Origin: Clostridia bacterium
GTDB lineage: Bacteria > Bacillota > Clostridia > RGIG6154
Assembly: GCA_017626145.1 (NCBI GenBank)
Contig: JAGAJK010000077.1
Coordinates: 189,077-246,359 of the forward strand
Length of the DNA: 57,283 nt
Reading direction: 5' to 3'
Shown here: positions 8,796 to 16,702 of the stretch, in pieces
Layout: each line of letters opens with the position of its first letter
How positions within the stretch are numbered: position 1 is the first letter of the stretch
Made by a program: the position numbers and the translations under genes
The notes under the pieces: model-generated
Databases searched by the model: none
The model's input: only the letters and a program-made list of their open reading frames with translations
What the model was told of the DNA's origin: nothing

Positions 8796-8917
8796 CAGCC
8801 GCACGTGAGCGGCTGCCTGAGATAGTAATGCGGTGTCAAACATTCAGAGCCTCTTACAGAGGTTAAGCCTGTAATATCCCCTTCTAGGGGCAGTGCAAGC
8901 CACCAGTTTACTGGTGG
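8796..8917 (+). other. Structured IS right end, omega-RNA-like
   Basis: After the tnpA stop come four hairpins in 122 bases: 8796-8802/8809-8815, 8850-8854/8858-8862, 8878-8882/8886-8890 and the terminal 8900-8906/8911-8917. Between the first two lies a segment (8823-8841) complementary to 8260-8279 upstream of tnpA. In IS605-type elements with tnpB, the right end is transcribed as the guide-scaffold omega RNA. Resemblance to that layout is a judgement by eye, and no tnpB is encoded here. Confidence 0.4.
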
Positions 8918-8923
8918 TTATGA

Positions 8924-10405
8924 CTATTTTGAATGGTTTTTAGCTTGATAAACCGGTTCGCAGGTAATATTTACACCTAAACGTCTGAATACCTTTTCGT
9001 CGACTGCTGACAGTATTACCGATGAATGTACTTCGCAGCCTCTTAATTTGCTTAATTGCTCCATAGCGAGCTCTGCATTTTCGTCTGTAGTTGCACAAAT
9101 TGAAAGTGCAATTAAAGCTTCGTCGGTGTGAAGTCTTGGATTTCTGTTTCCCAAATGGTCGGTTTTTAAATGCTGTATAGGCTCTAAAATTCCTCTTGAA
9201 ATAAGTTGAACATCGTCACTCATTCCTGCAAGTGTTTTAAGAGCATTAAATAAAAGGGCAGAGGACGCACCTAAAAGGTCTGAGGTTTTTCCAGTAACAA
9301 TTCTTCCATCGGGGAGCTCAATTGCTGCAGCAGGAGCACCTGAAATTGCCGCTTTCTGAAGAGCAGGTCCTATAACAGCTCGGTCACTTGTGGTAACACC
9401 TGCTTTTTTCATAAGAAGCTCTAATTTGAGAACAACCTCGTTATCAAGAATACCTTTTCTCTGATCGCAAAGTGCAGTGTAATATCTTCTTAAGATTTCT
9501 TGTTTAGAAGCATTCTTTGTAACTTCGTCGTCTATTATACAATTACCTGCCATATTAACGCCCATATCTGTAGGTGATTTATAAGGACAGGTTCCGAGTA
9601 TTTTTTCCAGCATAGCTTTAACAACGGGATAAATCTCAACGTCACGGTTATAATTTACTGTTGTCTGACCATATGCTTCCAAATGGAAAGGATCAATCAT
9701 ATTAACGTCATTAAGATCTGCTGTTGCAGCCTCATAGGCAAGGTTAACCGGATGGGTAAGAGGAATATTCCATATAGGGAATGTCTCAAATTTGGCATAG
9801 CCTGACTGAACACCTTTTTTATGTTCATGATATAACTGAGAAAGACAAGTTGCCATTTTGCCGCTACCAGGTCCGGGAGCAGTAACAACAACCAACTCTC
9901 TTGATGTTTCTATATATTCATTTTTACCATAGCCCTCGTCACTTACTATCTTTGCGATATCTGAAGGATAACCTTCTATGTTGTAATGTCTGTATACTTT
10001 TACACCTAAAGCTTCAAGTCTTTTCTGGAATGCAACAGCACTTGCTTGTCCATTAAAACGTGTCATAACAACACTTCCTACATAAAGACCAATAGAACGG
10101 AAGCAATCGATTAAACGTATAACATCAAGATCATAAGTAATACCGAGGTCACTGCGAAGCTTGTTTTTTTCTATATCAGATGTATTTATTGTTATAACTA
10201 TTTCAACTCTGTCTTTTAGTTGAAGCAGCATCTTTAACTTGCTGTCAGGTTCAAATCCCGGCAATACACGGGATGCATGAAAATCGTCAAAAAGCTTTCC
10301 TCCAAATTCAAGATAAAGCTTTCCTCCAAATTGAGCTATTCTTTCTCTTATATGCTCCGATTGCATATGCAGATATTTTTCATTGTCGAATCCGATTGCT
10401 GACAT
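8924..10405 (-). CDS. DUF1846 (UPF0371) family protein
   Basis: The 493-residue protein matches the DUF1846/UPF0371 family in length (about 490-510) and in motifs such as IGFDNEKYLHMQSEHIRERI at the N-terminus, the phosphate-loop-like VVTAPGPGSGKMATCLSQLY near residue 180, and NRNPRLHTDEALIALSICA near residue 430. The GPGSGK segment suggests nucleotide binding. The biological role of the family is not established. It is cytosolic, with no membrane segments. The IS hairpin lies 6 bases beyond its stop codon, and the C-terminus seems complete. Confidence 0.9.
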   Translation of the reverse strand: MSAIGFDNEKYLHMQSEHIRERIAQFGGKLYLEFGGKLFDDFHASRVLPGFEPDSKLKMLLQLKDRVEIVITINTSDIEKNKLRSDLGITYDLDVIRLIDCFRSIGLYVGSVVMTRFNGQASAVAFQKRLEALGVKVYRHYNIEGYPSDIAKIVSDEGYGKNEYIETSRELVVVTAPGPGSGKMATCLSQLYHEHKKGVQSGYAKFETFPIWNIPLTHPVNLAYEAATADLNDVNMIDPFHLEAYGQTTVNYNRDVEIYPVVKAMLEKILGTCPYKSPTDMGVNMAGNCIIDDEVTKNASKQEILRRYYTALCDQRKGILDNEVVLKLELLMKKAGVTTSDRAVIGPALQKAAISGAPAAAIELPDGRIVTGKTSDLLGASSALLFNALKTLAGMSDDVQLISRGILEPIQHLKTDHLGNRNPRLHTDEALIALSICATTDENAELAMEQLSKLRGCEVHSSVILSAVDEKVFRRLGVNITCEPVYQAKNHSK

Positions 10406-10499
10406 AATTACACCTCTGATAGAAAATTTACCATATAATTATACATCAAATTCATATTAATTGCAAGACTTTAAGAATTTTTTCTTTGAGTTTGAAATG

Positions 10500-10528
10500 T
10501 TGACAACTAGGCTTAAAAGTTTTATAAT
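10500..10528 (+). promoter_or_regulatory. Promoter of the PHP-domain gene
   Basis: Perfect TTGACA (10500-10505), 17 bases, perfect TATAAT (10523-10528). It lies inside a longer open frame beginning at 10461, which shows that the true start is the downstream ATG at 10563. Confidence 0.85.
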
Positions 10529-10562
10529 ACTTTCATACATAAATTTAAAGGAGTGTACTTCT

Positions 10563-11567
10563 ATGAAAAAGATACTATTATCTGCTGAAACAGGGAAATT
10601 TTATAAGGGCAATATGCATTGTCACAGTACTAATTCCGATGGTAAGAACACTCCGGAAGAATTAAAAGAAATGTATAAGGCGAAAGGATATAGTTTTCTT
10701 GCCATAACCGACCACGAAAGGATTATTAACTATTCTTATCTTGATGATAAGGATTTTATAACGATAACAAGCGGAGAATATGCAATAAAGGAATTTTCTG
10801 AGCAGTCTACTCTGAAAAACCGGAATATGAAGGTTTGTCACTTAAATTTATATGCAAAAGAACAAAGTAATGATAATAGTGTCTGTTACAACGATACGTT
10901 TAATCATTTTGTTAAAGATCCTGTAATAAAAAAAGAGCTTTTGGAAAGGTACGGTAATTATGAACGTATTTACGGAGCTGACGGAATAAATGAAATAATA
11001 AGAATTGCCAATGAGAATGGATTTTTTGTGTGCTATAACCATCCGAGATGGTCTCTTGAAAATTATGGAGAATATTCGGAATATGAAGGCTTATGGGGTG
11101 TTGAAATATTTAACACAAGCTGTAATCGTGGAGGTCTTTATGAATATAATATAAATGTGTTTGATGATTTTCTCCGTGATGGTAAAAAAGTTTACGCATC
11201 TTGCGGTGATGATAACCATTCACCATATTCTTCATTTGGAGCTTTTGTTATGGTTAACACAGAAGAACTTACATATGAAAATATTATAAATGCATTGCTA
11301 AACGGTAATTTTTACAGTTCGACAGGTCCGGAAATATTTGAATTGTATGTTGATGGTAATTTTGTTCATATTAAATGTTCCGATGCAAAACACATTACTT
11401 ATTCCACAAGAGGAAGACGTTCTGCGATTAAAAATGCAGATAAGGATAGCTGTATCACAGAGGCAACTTTTGAGATACAGGATATTGACGAATATTTCCG
11501 CCTTGATGTTATAGATGAGTATGGCAGACGTGCCAATACGCAAGCATACTATATTAACTTGTTGTGA
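10563..11567 (+). CDS. PHP-domain phosphoesterase
   Basis: A 334-residue protein with a PHP metal-dependent phosphoesterase fold. The ligand motifs are NMHCHSTNSDG (H19, H21, D26), FLAITDHE, CYNHPRW near residue 160 and SCGDDNH near residue 220. PHP proteins hydrolyse small phosphoesters or nucleotides, or serve as polymerase domains. This one lacks any polymerase or other fused domain. The C-terminal 90 residues (after NGNFYSSTGPEI) look like a small beta domain, as in PHP proteins linked to carbohydrate loci. Its substrate is unknown. AAAGGAG precedes the ATG by 9 bases. Confidence 0.88.
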   Translation: MKKILLSAETGKFYKGNMHCHSTNSDGKNTPEELKEMYKAKGYSFLAITDHERIINYSYLDDKDFITITSGEYAIKEFSEQSTLKNRNMKVCHLNLYAKEQSNDNSVCYNDTFNHFVKDPVIKKELLERYGNYERIYGADGINEIIRIANENGFFVCYNHPRWSLENYGEYSEYEGLWGVEIFNTSCNRGGLYEYNINVFDDFLRDGKKVYASCGDDNHSPYSSFGAFVMVNTEELTYENIINALLNGNFYSSTGPEIFELYVDGNFVHIKCSDAKHITYSTRGRRSAIKNADKDSCITEATFEIQDIDEYFRLDVIDEYGRRANTQAYYINLL

Positions 11568-11571
11568 TAAA

Positions 11572-11607
11572 AAAGTGCATTTCGGCAGTATTGCCGAAAT
11601 ACACTTT
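11572..11607. terminator. Terminator between the PHP and AraC genes
   Basis: A 16-bp stem with one mismatch (11572-11587 with 11592-11607) and a 4-base loop lies between convergent genes and overlaps the AraC stop codon. Confidence 0.75.
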
Positions 11608-12487
11608 AATTGAATTTAACTGAATTTTTGTATTCTGATGGACTCATTGAAGTAATACGTCTGAACACTCTTGAAAAATATAAGGGATTAGAAAAACAAA
11701 GCATATCTGAAATCTGACTGAAGTTGTATGTATTCTCACGTATAAGTTTTTTTGCTTCTTTGATTTTTACATTATTAATATATGTATTGATTGTACAACC
11801 ACAGTTAGCAAGAAAAATTTTGGACAAATAAGCCTTTGAATACTTCATATCTCTGCAGAATTCTTCAACCGTAATATGCTTATATACGGAATTATCAAGT
11901 ATTTCTTTCATCCTTACAGCTAAATTTGCTCCCTTAAGCTCAACGGATGGAAATATGTTTTTAGACGGAACGGATTCTTGGTAACGCATCAAAAGAATAA
12001 GAAACTGTTCAAGATATGTTTTTATCATTTGCTGACCACCTAAAACAGAGTCAGAAAGAAGTGATAATTCTTTAAGTTCGGGTTCATTAAAAGGTAGATT
12101 AAATGTTTTTATGCTTTCTTCAATTATGTTTGAAATGAAAAACCTTAAATTTACCGGAATGTGCATTTTTTTCGATTTGAAGAAATCCATACTTTTGGAA
12201 TTGCACACAAAAGATATCAAAAAAATATTTGGCGGTGTTTTACCTGTAGCACGGTGCAAATGAACTTCTCCCGGTTTATGAAAAAAACATTCACCCTGGG
12301 AAAGTATCTGTTTTTCATTATCTGCATTAATTTCCCAGCTTCCTCTATCAACGTATACCAGTTCCCAGAAATCGTGTCTTTCTTCTTTGAAAACAAAATC
12401 TGTTTCAAATTCAAAGTAATGAAGCGTAACGATTTCCGACACATTAATAATATTAGTTATTTTATGTTTTTTGTAGTTTTTACGCAT
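11606..12487 (-). CDS. AraC family regulator with cupin-type sensor
   Basis: The 293-residue protein has an N-terminal cupin-like ligand domain (about 15-110, with FKEERHDFWELVYVDRGSWE and FHKPGEVHLHRA) and a C-terminal AraC double HTH (about 190-290, with TVEEFCRDMKYSKAYLSKIF and FSNPLYFSRVFRRITSMSPS). Such proteins usually sense a sugar or glycan and activate a neighbouring operon. It is divergent from the NagB-like gene, and an inverted repeat at 12522-12539 sits in the shared control region, so that operon is the likely target. Confidence 0.93.
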   Translation of the reverse strand: MRKNYKKHKITNIINVSEIVTLHYFEFETDFVFKEERHDFWELVYVDRGSWEINADNEKQILSQGECFFHKPGEVHLHRATGKTPPNIFLISFVCNSKSMDFFKSKKMHIPVNLRFFISNIIEESIKTFNLPFNEPELKELSLLSDSVLGGQQMIKTYLEQFLILLMRYQESVPSKNIFPSVELKGANLAVRMKEILDNSVYKHITVEEFCRDMKYSKAYLSKIFLANCGCTINTYINNVKIKEAKKLIRENTYNFSQISDMLCFSNPLYFSRVFRRITSMSPSEYKNSVKFN

Positions 12488-12521
12488 GACACACCTCTTA
12501 GTTTACAAAAAGATATGTTTG

Positions 12522-12565
12522 AAATACAAAAATGTATTTAACTTACTGTCAGAATATTATAAAAT
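12522..12565 (+). promoter_or_regulatory. Promoter and candidate operator of the NagB-like operon
   Basis: TTTAAC (12537-12542), 17 bases, TAAAAT (12560-12565). A perfect 7-bp inverted repeat, AAATACA-N4-TGTATTT (12522-12539), overlaps the -35 box. Weak -35 boxes with an adjacent regulator site are typical of AraC-activated promoters. Assignment to the divergent AraC protein is inference. Confidence 0.5.
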
Positions 12566-12626
12566 AAAGAAAGAAAGATGTCAAGTGACATTATAAATTA
12601 TTTTATGAATTTAGGAGGATTTAGCT

Positions 12627-13565
12627 ATGGATTTTTTATCAACAGTAAGCGGTAGCTATTGTGAAAACTTCTTCCCGAAGGGTTGGGATTTAAAGAAGAT
12701 TGACGAATGCTGCGAAAAAGGAGTTACAAGAGAGGATTTCTGGCACAAGGATTTTAATCCTGTTGAATGTGACAATCTTTACGAATTTGATACATTGATG
12801 GGTCACGAAATTGCAATGCAGATTAAAATTGCGAGAGAAAAGGGTGAAAAGCTCGCTATGATTCTCCCTGTTGGTCCTATGGGTATGTACAAGTGGGCAG
12901 TTTACTTTCTTAATGAATGGAATGTTAAGTGTGACCACGTTTACACATTTAATATGGACGAATGGTCAGATGCAGAGGGCAACACTCTTTCAAACGACAA
13001 CCCTGCATCATTTGAATACAGCATGAAGCAGGCATTTTTTGATAAGCTTGGTGAAAACACAATCCCACCTGCACAGCGTAACTTCGCTACAAAGGACAAT
13101 CTTCCTACATATCCTGAGAAGATTGCAGCACTTAAGGCAGAAGGTGCAAAGCTTGTTTTGGTATTCGGTATCGGTAGAGCTTGCCACATTGCTTTCTGGG
13201 AACCACACTTTGCTGAAGAATTTTCATCAGTTGAAGAATGGAAGAAGCAGAACTACAGAGTTGCTGCAAAACTCCATCCACTTACAATAGAACAGAACGC
13301 AATCACAAGCTTTAAGAGCAGAACAACACTCGTTCCTTGCAGAGCAAACACGGTTGGTCCTGGTCTTATGTTCCAGGCTGACTACATTATCGGTGGTTGC
13401 GACGGTATGTTAGGAAGAGGAATGAGCTGGCAGGGAATGAGCTTCCTTACAACTCTTCACTATGGTCCTGATATGAATATCACATCATCATTTATACCAA
13501 CAATGCCCGGAAAACTTTTCTATCTTAAGGAACTTGCAGGTCCGTTAACAGCTGAATGTAACTAA
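12627..13565 (+). CDS. Glucosamine-6-phosphate deaminase-like protein with altered active site
   Basis: The 312-residue protein has the NagB fold: [10 protein letters not shown] near residue 110 carries the Asp equivalent to E. coli D72. Two key motifs are changed. The phosphate loop LPTGGTP is LPVGPMG here. The GVGNDGHIAFNEP block reads [13 protein letters not shown], so the histidine and glutamate (H143, E148) remain but D141 is alanine. It is also longer than NagB (about 266). It probably acts on a related but different amino sugar, possibly not phosphorylated; this is inference. AGGAGG precedes the ATG, and the PIG-L gene follows by 24 bases. Confidence 0.85.
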   Translation: MDFLSTVSGSYCENFFPKGWDLKKIDECCEKGVTREDFWHKDFNPVECDNLYEFDTLMGHEIAMQIKIAREKGEKLAMILPVGPMGMYKWAVYFLNEWNVKCDHVYTFNMDEWSDAEGNTLSNDNPASFEYSMKQAFFDKLGENTIPPAQRNFATKDNLPTYPEKIAALKAEGAKLVLVFGIGRACHIAFWEPHFAEEFSSVEEWKKQNYRVAAKLHPLTIEQNAITSFKSRTTLVPCRANTVGPGLMFQADYIIGGCDGMLGRGMSWQGMSFLTTLHYGPDMNITSSFIPTMPGKLFYLKELAGPLTAECN

Positions 13566-13589
13566 TGTCGCTTACAAGGAGGCTAGACT

Positions 13590-14438
13590 ATGAAATTTTT
13601 AATGATTGGTGCTCATCAGGACGATAACGAATTTCGTCTTGGAGGTATTACCGAAAAACTTGTAAAGAACGGTCACCAGGTGCGTTTTCTTTCAATGTGT
13701 AACGGTTGCGGCGGACATCATATTTTAACGCCTGAGGAAACTGTTAAGACAAGAGCTGCTGAATCAGCTAATGTTGCAAAATTATTGGGCATTGAATACG
13801 ATGTATGGACAGATAGTGATGACTGTGCATTGGTAGCAGATCTTGAAACACGTAGACGTTTGATAAGATACATCAGAAATTATAATCCAGATGTTGTTAT
13901 TACTCACAGAGTAAATGATTATCATGCGGACCACCGTGCTGCAGGACAGCTTGTTCAGGATGCATCATATATGCTTGTTGTTCCTCATGAATGTCCTGAT
14001 GCGCCTGCAATGCGTGAAATGCCTGTTATTTTATATAACGAAGATCATTTTAAACAGCCTTTGTTCACGGCAGATATCGTAATTGATGTTGATGAGCAAA
14101 TTGATACTAAATTAAAAATTGCCGACTTAAATGTTTGTCAGGTTTATGAATGGCTTCCTTATACTCATGGTGAGGTAGTTCCTGAAGACAAAAAAGAACG
14201 TTTTGAATGGCTTGCGGGAATGGATCCTCATAAGTGGATTTCTGATGAAGAGGTAATGAAGCTTAAGCGTGGTTATGCAGTAAGATATGCAAAAACCGCT
14301 GCTCGTTTCAGAAAAGAATTAATTGAAAGATACGGTGAGGAAAAGGGTTCAAAAGTACGCTATGCGGAAGCTTTTGAAATCAGCGAATATGGCAAACAGC
14401 CTACAAAAGAGCTTCTTGATAAAATTTTCTCATTTTAA
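13590..14438 (+). CDS. PIG-L (LmbE) family zinc deacetylase
   Basis: A 282-residue member of the PIG-L superfamily, which removes N-acetyl groups from GlcNAc-type substrates. The zinc motif is AHQDDNEFRLGG at residues 8-19 (family form AHPDDxExxxGG), with the later YHADHRAAGQ supplying the third ligand near residue 113. It follows the NagB-like gene with AAGGAGG between them, so both are one operon. A deacetylase feeding a deaminase would make chemical sense. I recall Bacteroidetes proteins that fuse these two domains, which supports a shared substrate. Confidence 0.92.
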   Translation: MKFLMIGAHQDDNEFRLGGITEKLVKNGHQVRFLSMCNGCGGHHILTPEETVKTRAAESANVAKLLGIEYDVWTDSDDCALVADLETRRRLIRYIRNYNPDVVITHRVNDYHADHRAAGQLVQDASYMLVVPHECPDAPAMREMPVILYNEDHFKQPLFTADIVIDVDEQIDTKLKIADLNVCQVYEWLPYTHGEVVPEDKKERFEWLAGMDPHKWISDEEVMKLKRGYAVRYAKTAARFRKELIERYGEEKGSKVRYAEAFEISEYGKQPTKELLDKIFSF

Positions 14439-14442
14439 GAGA

Positions 14443-14472
14443 ATCGGACTGAACAAATTTGTTCAGTCCGAT
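14443..14472. terminator. Terminator between PIG-L and the FAD oxidoreductase gene
   Basis: A 30-bp perfect palindrome (15-bp arms, 14443-14457 and 14458-14472) between convergent genes, likely to work in both directions. Confidence 0.75.
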
Positions 14473-14480
14473 ATTTATAT

Positions 14481-16691
14481 TTATTTAATTCTGATTCCGA
14501 AAATACCTGCATCATCACCATGACTTTCGTTAATTGTTATTATTATTTCTATAATTTGTGCATTTATGTTAAAATTACAAACCCTCTGGTAATTTGACTT
14601 AACAGAAAAATCCATGTCATTTGATGTTGTTTTAACCTTCAGGTTAAAATCCTTAACTAGACAACCGGGAACCTTTTTAATAGCATCATTTTCCATGAAA
14701 TCATCAAAAACAATACTTAATCTATCTGCATAAATTGGGTTGTCGGCTTTTAATGTAAGAGTTTGAGGAAAGTCTTTTTCTGCAATCCAGAGATTTGTTT
14801 CCTTATACGGGCGAGCGTATCCGTTTAAAACTTTGTCTGCACTATACATACGAGAAGCAGGAGAGAGGTTTTTAAATAGAATATTTCTTTGCTTTTCATA
14901 TGCGTGGTCATAGGCAATGTAAGATGTGTTGATATTAAGGGGAGCACTGTCGTGATTTTTGCCTGTTTGATTATTATTAGTATGCATACGGAATGTAACG
15001 GCACCTACAGGTCGTGTTTTGCCTATTGCTATTCGTATATCTTTGTTTTCGCAAAATACTATATAAATTTTTCCATCATTTCCCTTTAGTGTGTTACAGG
15101 GGATTGTAATCCATCTTTCTCCCTTGCTTACGTTAACCCCAAATTCTTTAACCAAACAGTCGGGGAGAAATGTTTCAGGATGTGTACCGGTAAGTATTTT
15201 GCATTTTAGTTCTGTGTCATCTATTGCGTTAATTTTAATTTCAAAATTGTCGATTCTGTCATTGTCACACATCAATGCCAAAGCATAATCTCTTTCGAGG
15301 GGAATATATTCATTGAAATCAGTATTTTCAAAGTTTTTTTCAGAAGTTGCAGATGCTGTAAATCCACCGTTGATACAATCGATTTTACCGATAATTGTCT
15401 GGTCGTCTTGCAGAAGCATAGTCTGTAATTCTTCGATTCTTTCTTTAACAAGCCTGCGCGGGGATATATCATACTTTTTACACAGTGAAGCGGCTGTGCC
15501 AACAGCCTGACCCATAGCACCGCAGGTTGCCATAACTCTTGTTGAGCCTAATGCGATATGAGTTGCACTTATATCTCTCCCGGCCAAAAACAAGTTATCT
15601 ATATCCTTTGAATACAGACATCTTAAAGGGATATTGTAAATACCTGTAACAGAAACGAAATTTGAAGCAGGTGAGGTATCATATATACCTAAAGGTGCAT
15701 GAATGTCCATAGGCCATCCACCGATACATACAGAGTCATAAAAATCAACTTTATTTTCAATATCGTTTTCGGTTAATATGTAATCGCCTTCAAAACGTCT
15801 TGATTCTCTTGCACCGGTTTTCGTATACACTCTTTTTAATTGAGTATTTTTTGCTTTAGGATATTTTCCGCTGTTTTTTATATAATCCCAGATACCGTAT
15901 ATAAGCTTCCTCAATTCAAAATCGATGTCCTCCGATTCATAAATGGTGTTCTTTTGTCCTCCAAATTCATAAGCCCAATGTGGACCACTAACCGAAAAAC
16001 CTCTGAAATTTCCTGGCTTATCTATAATTTTAACAAAATCCATATCAGTTATATCATAAGCGAATTTAGGTCTTTTATAGATAACCTCAGAGTCCATAAT
16101 TTCAGTTTCAAAATATAATGAACTACCCATTGTAAAATCATCTTTTTCATCGGGAGCCCAGAATTCACCAAACTCATTTTTCCCCTCACGTCCCATGCGG
16201 TAGGTAGCTCCTGCTTCAAAAGCGAGAATTCCGTTTCCGGTAGAGTCAACAAAGTAATCGGCTTCTATGGTGTACTTTTCATTGCTGAACGTGTGAAGTG
16301 CATAACATTTTTCTATGTGGCCGTCTTTTGATTCACACGCTGTTACGGTTGTGTTAAGCAGAAGTGTTATATTTTCTTCTCCGTAAACCATATCAAAAAA
16401 TGTTGCATCAAGGGCTGCAAGCTTTCCCATTCCGTTATTTTCCGTGTATTCAAGCACTTTCATTCGAAATTCAGAAACAATACCTGTTTCTTTTGCATAA
16501 ATTGCAGTATTGAGACCATGGTGACTGGCACCGCTTACTCCAACTCCTATTTCTGAAGATGCATTTCCTCCAAGAACACTTCTGTCATTAACAAGCACTA
16601 CTTTAAGTCCGTGACGTGCTGCAGAAACAGCGGCACATATACCTGCAAGACCGCCACCTGCAACACAAAGATTGGCTTTAAATGTTTTCAT
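14481..16691 (-). CDS. FAD-dependent oxidoreductase, long paralogue
   Basis: A 736-residue flavoprotein of the FAD_oxidored type (PF12831). The dinucleotide-binding GGGLAGICAAVSAARHG starts near residue 13, followed by the family block LGGNASSEIGVGVSG. A second FAD-contact block, SKDIDNLFLAGRDIS, lies near residue 370. Beyond residue 460 comes a beta-rich C-terminal part ending in IEIIITINESHGDDAGIFGI, like a discoidin-type sandwich. The start at 16691 is chosen for AAGGAG 7 bases upstream. It lies 11 bases after its paralogue. The electron acceptor and substrate are unknown, but this family is common in carbohydrate loci. Confidence 0.85.
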   Translation of the reverse strand: MKTFKANLCVAGGGLAGICAAVSAARHGLKVVLVNDRSVLGGNASSEIGVGVSGASHHGLNTAIYAKETGIVSEFRMKVLEYTENNGMGKLAALDATFFDMVYGEENITLLLNTTVTACESKDGHIEKCYALHTFSNEKYTIEADYFVDSTGNGILAFEAGATYRMGREGKNEFGEFWAPDEKDDFTMGSSLYFETEIMDSEVIYKRPKFAYDITDMDFVKIIDKPGNFRGFSVSGPHWAYEFGGQKNTIYESEDIDFELRKLIYGIWDYIKNSGKYPKAKNTQLKRVYTKTGARESRRFEGDYILTENDIENKVDFYDSVCIGGWPMDIHAPLGIYDTSPASNFVSVTGIYNIPLRCLYSKDIDNLFLAGRDISATHIALGSTRVMATCGAMGQAVGTAASLCKKYDISPRRLVKERIEELQTMLLQDDQTIIGKIDCINGGFTASATSEKNFENTDFNEYIPLERDYALALMCDNDRIDNFEIKINAIDDTELKCKILTGTHPETFLPDCLVKEFGVNVSKGERWITIPCNTLKGNDGKIYIVFCENKDIRIAIGKTRPVGAVTFRMHTNNNQTGKNHDSAPLNINTSYIAYDHAYEKQRNILFKNLSPASRMYSADKVLNGYARPYKETNLWIAEKDFPQTLTLKADNPIYADRLSIVFDDFMENDAIKKVPGCLVKDFNLKVKTTSNDMDFSVKSNYQRVCNFNINAQIIEIIITINESHGDDAGIFGIRIK

Positions 16692-16702
16692 AAACAATCT
16701 CC

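Larger units (their letters stand above)
8190..8917 (+). mobile_element. IS200/IS605-type insertion sequence carrying tnpA only
   Basis: The element is bounded by the subterminal hairpins typical of this family, which TnpA recognises as single strands. The left hairpin is 8190-8196 with 8202-8208. The right hairpin is 8900-8906 with 8911-8917. Both stems end in CCAG/CTGG around short loops. There are no terminal inverted repeats or target duplications, as expected for Y1 transposition. The exact tips are not certain and probably lie within about 20 bases of the hairpins. It sits between the sulP terminator and the stop codon of the DUF1846 gene, so it breaks no gene. No tnpB is present. Confidence 0.88.

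Noticed and set aside
8190-8917. Degraded IS or REP-type element
   Set aside because: The transposase is full length with its catalytic motifs, both end hairpins are intact and the leader hairpin is nearly perfect, so the element looks recent and functional apart from lacking tnpB.
10461-10562. N-terminal extension of the PHP protein
   Set aside because: The segment contains a perfect TTGACA-17-TATAAT promoter, and AAAGGAG precedes the ATG at 10563.
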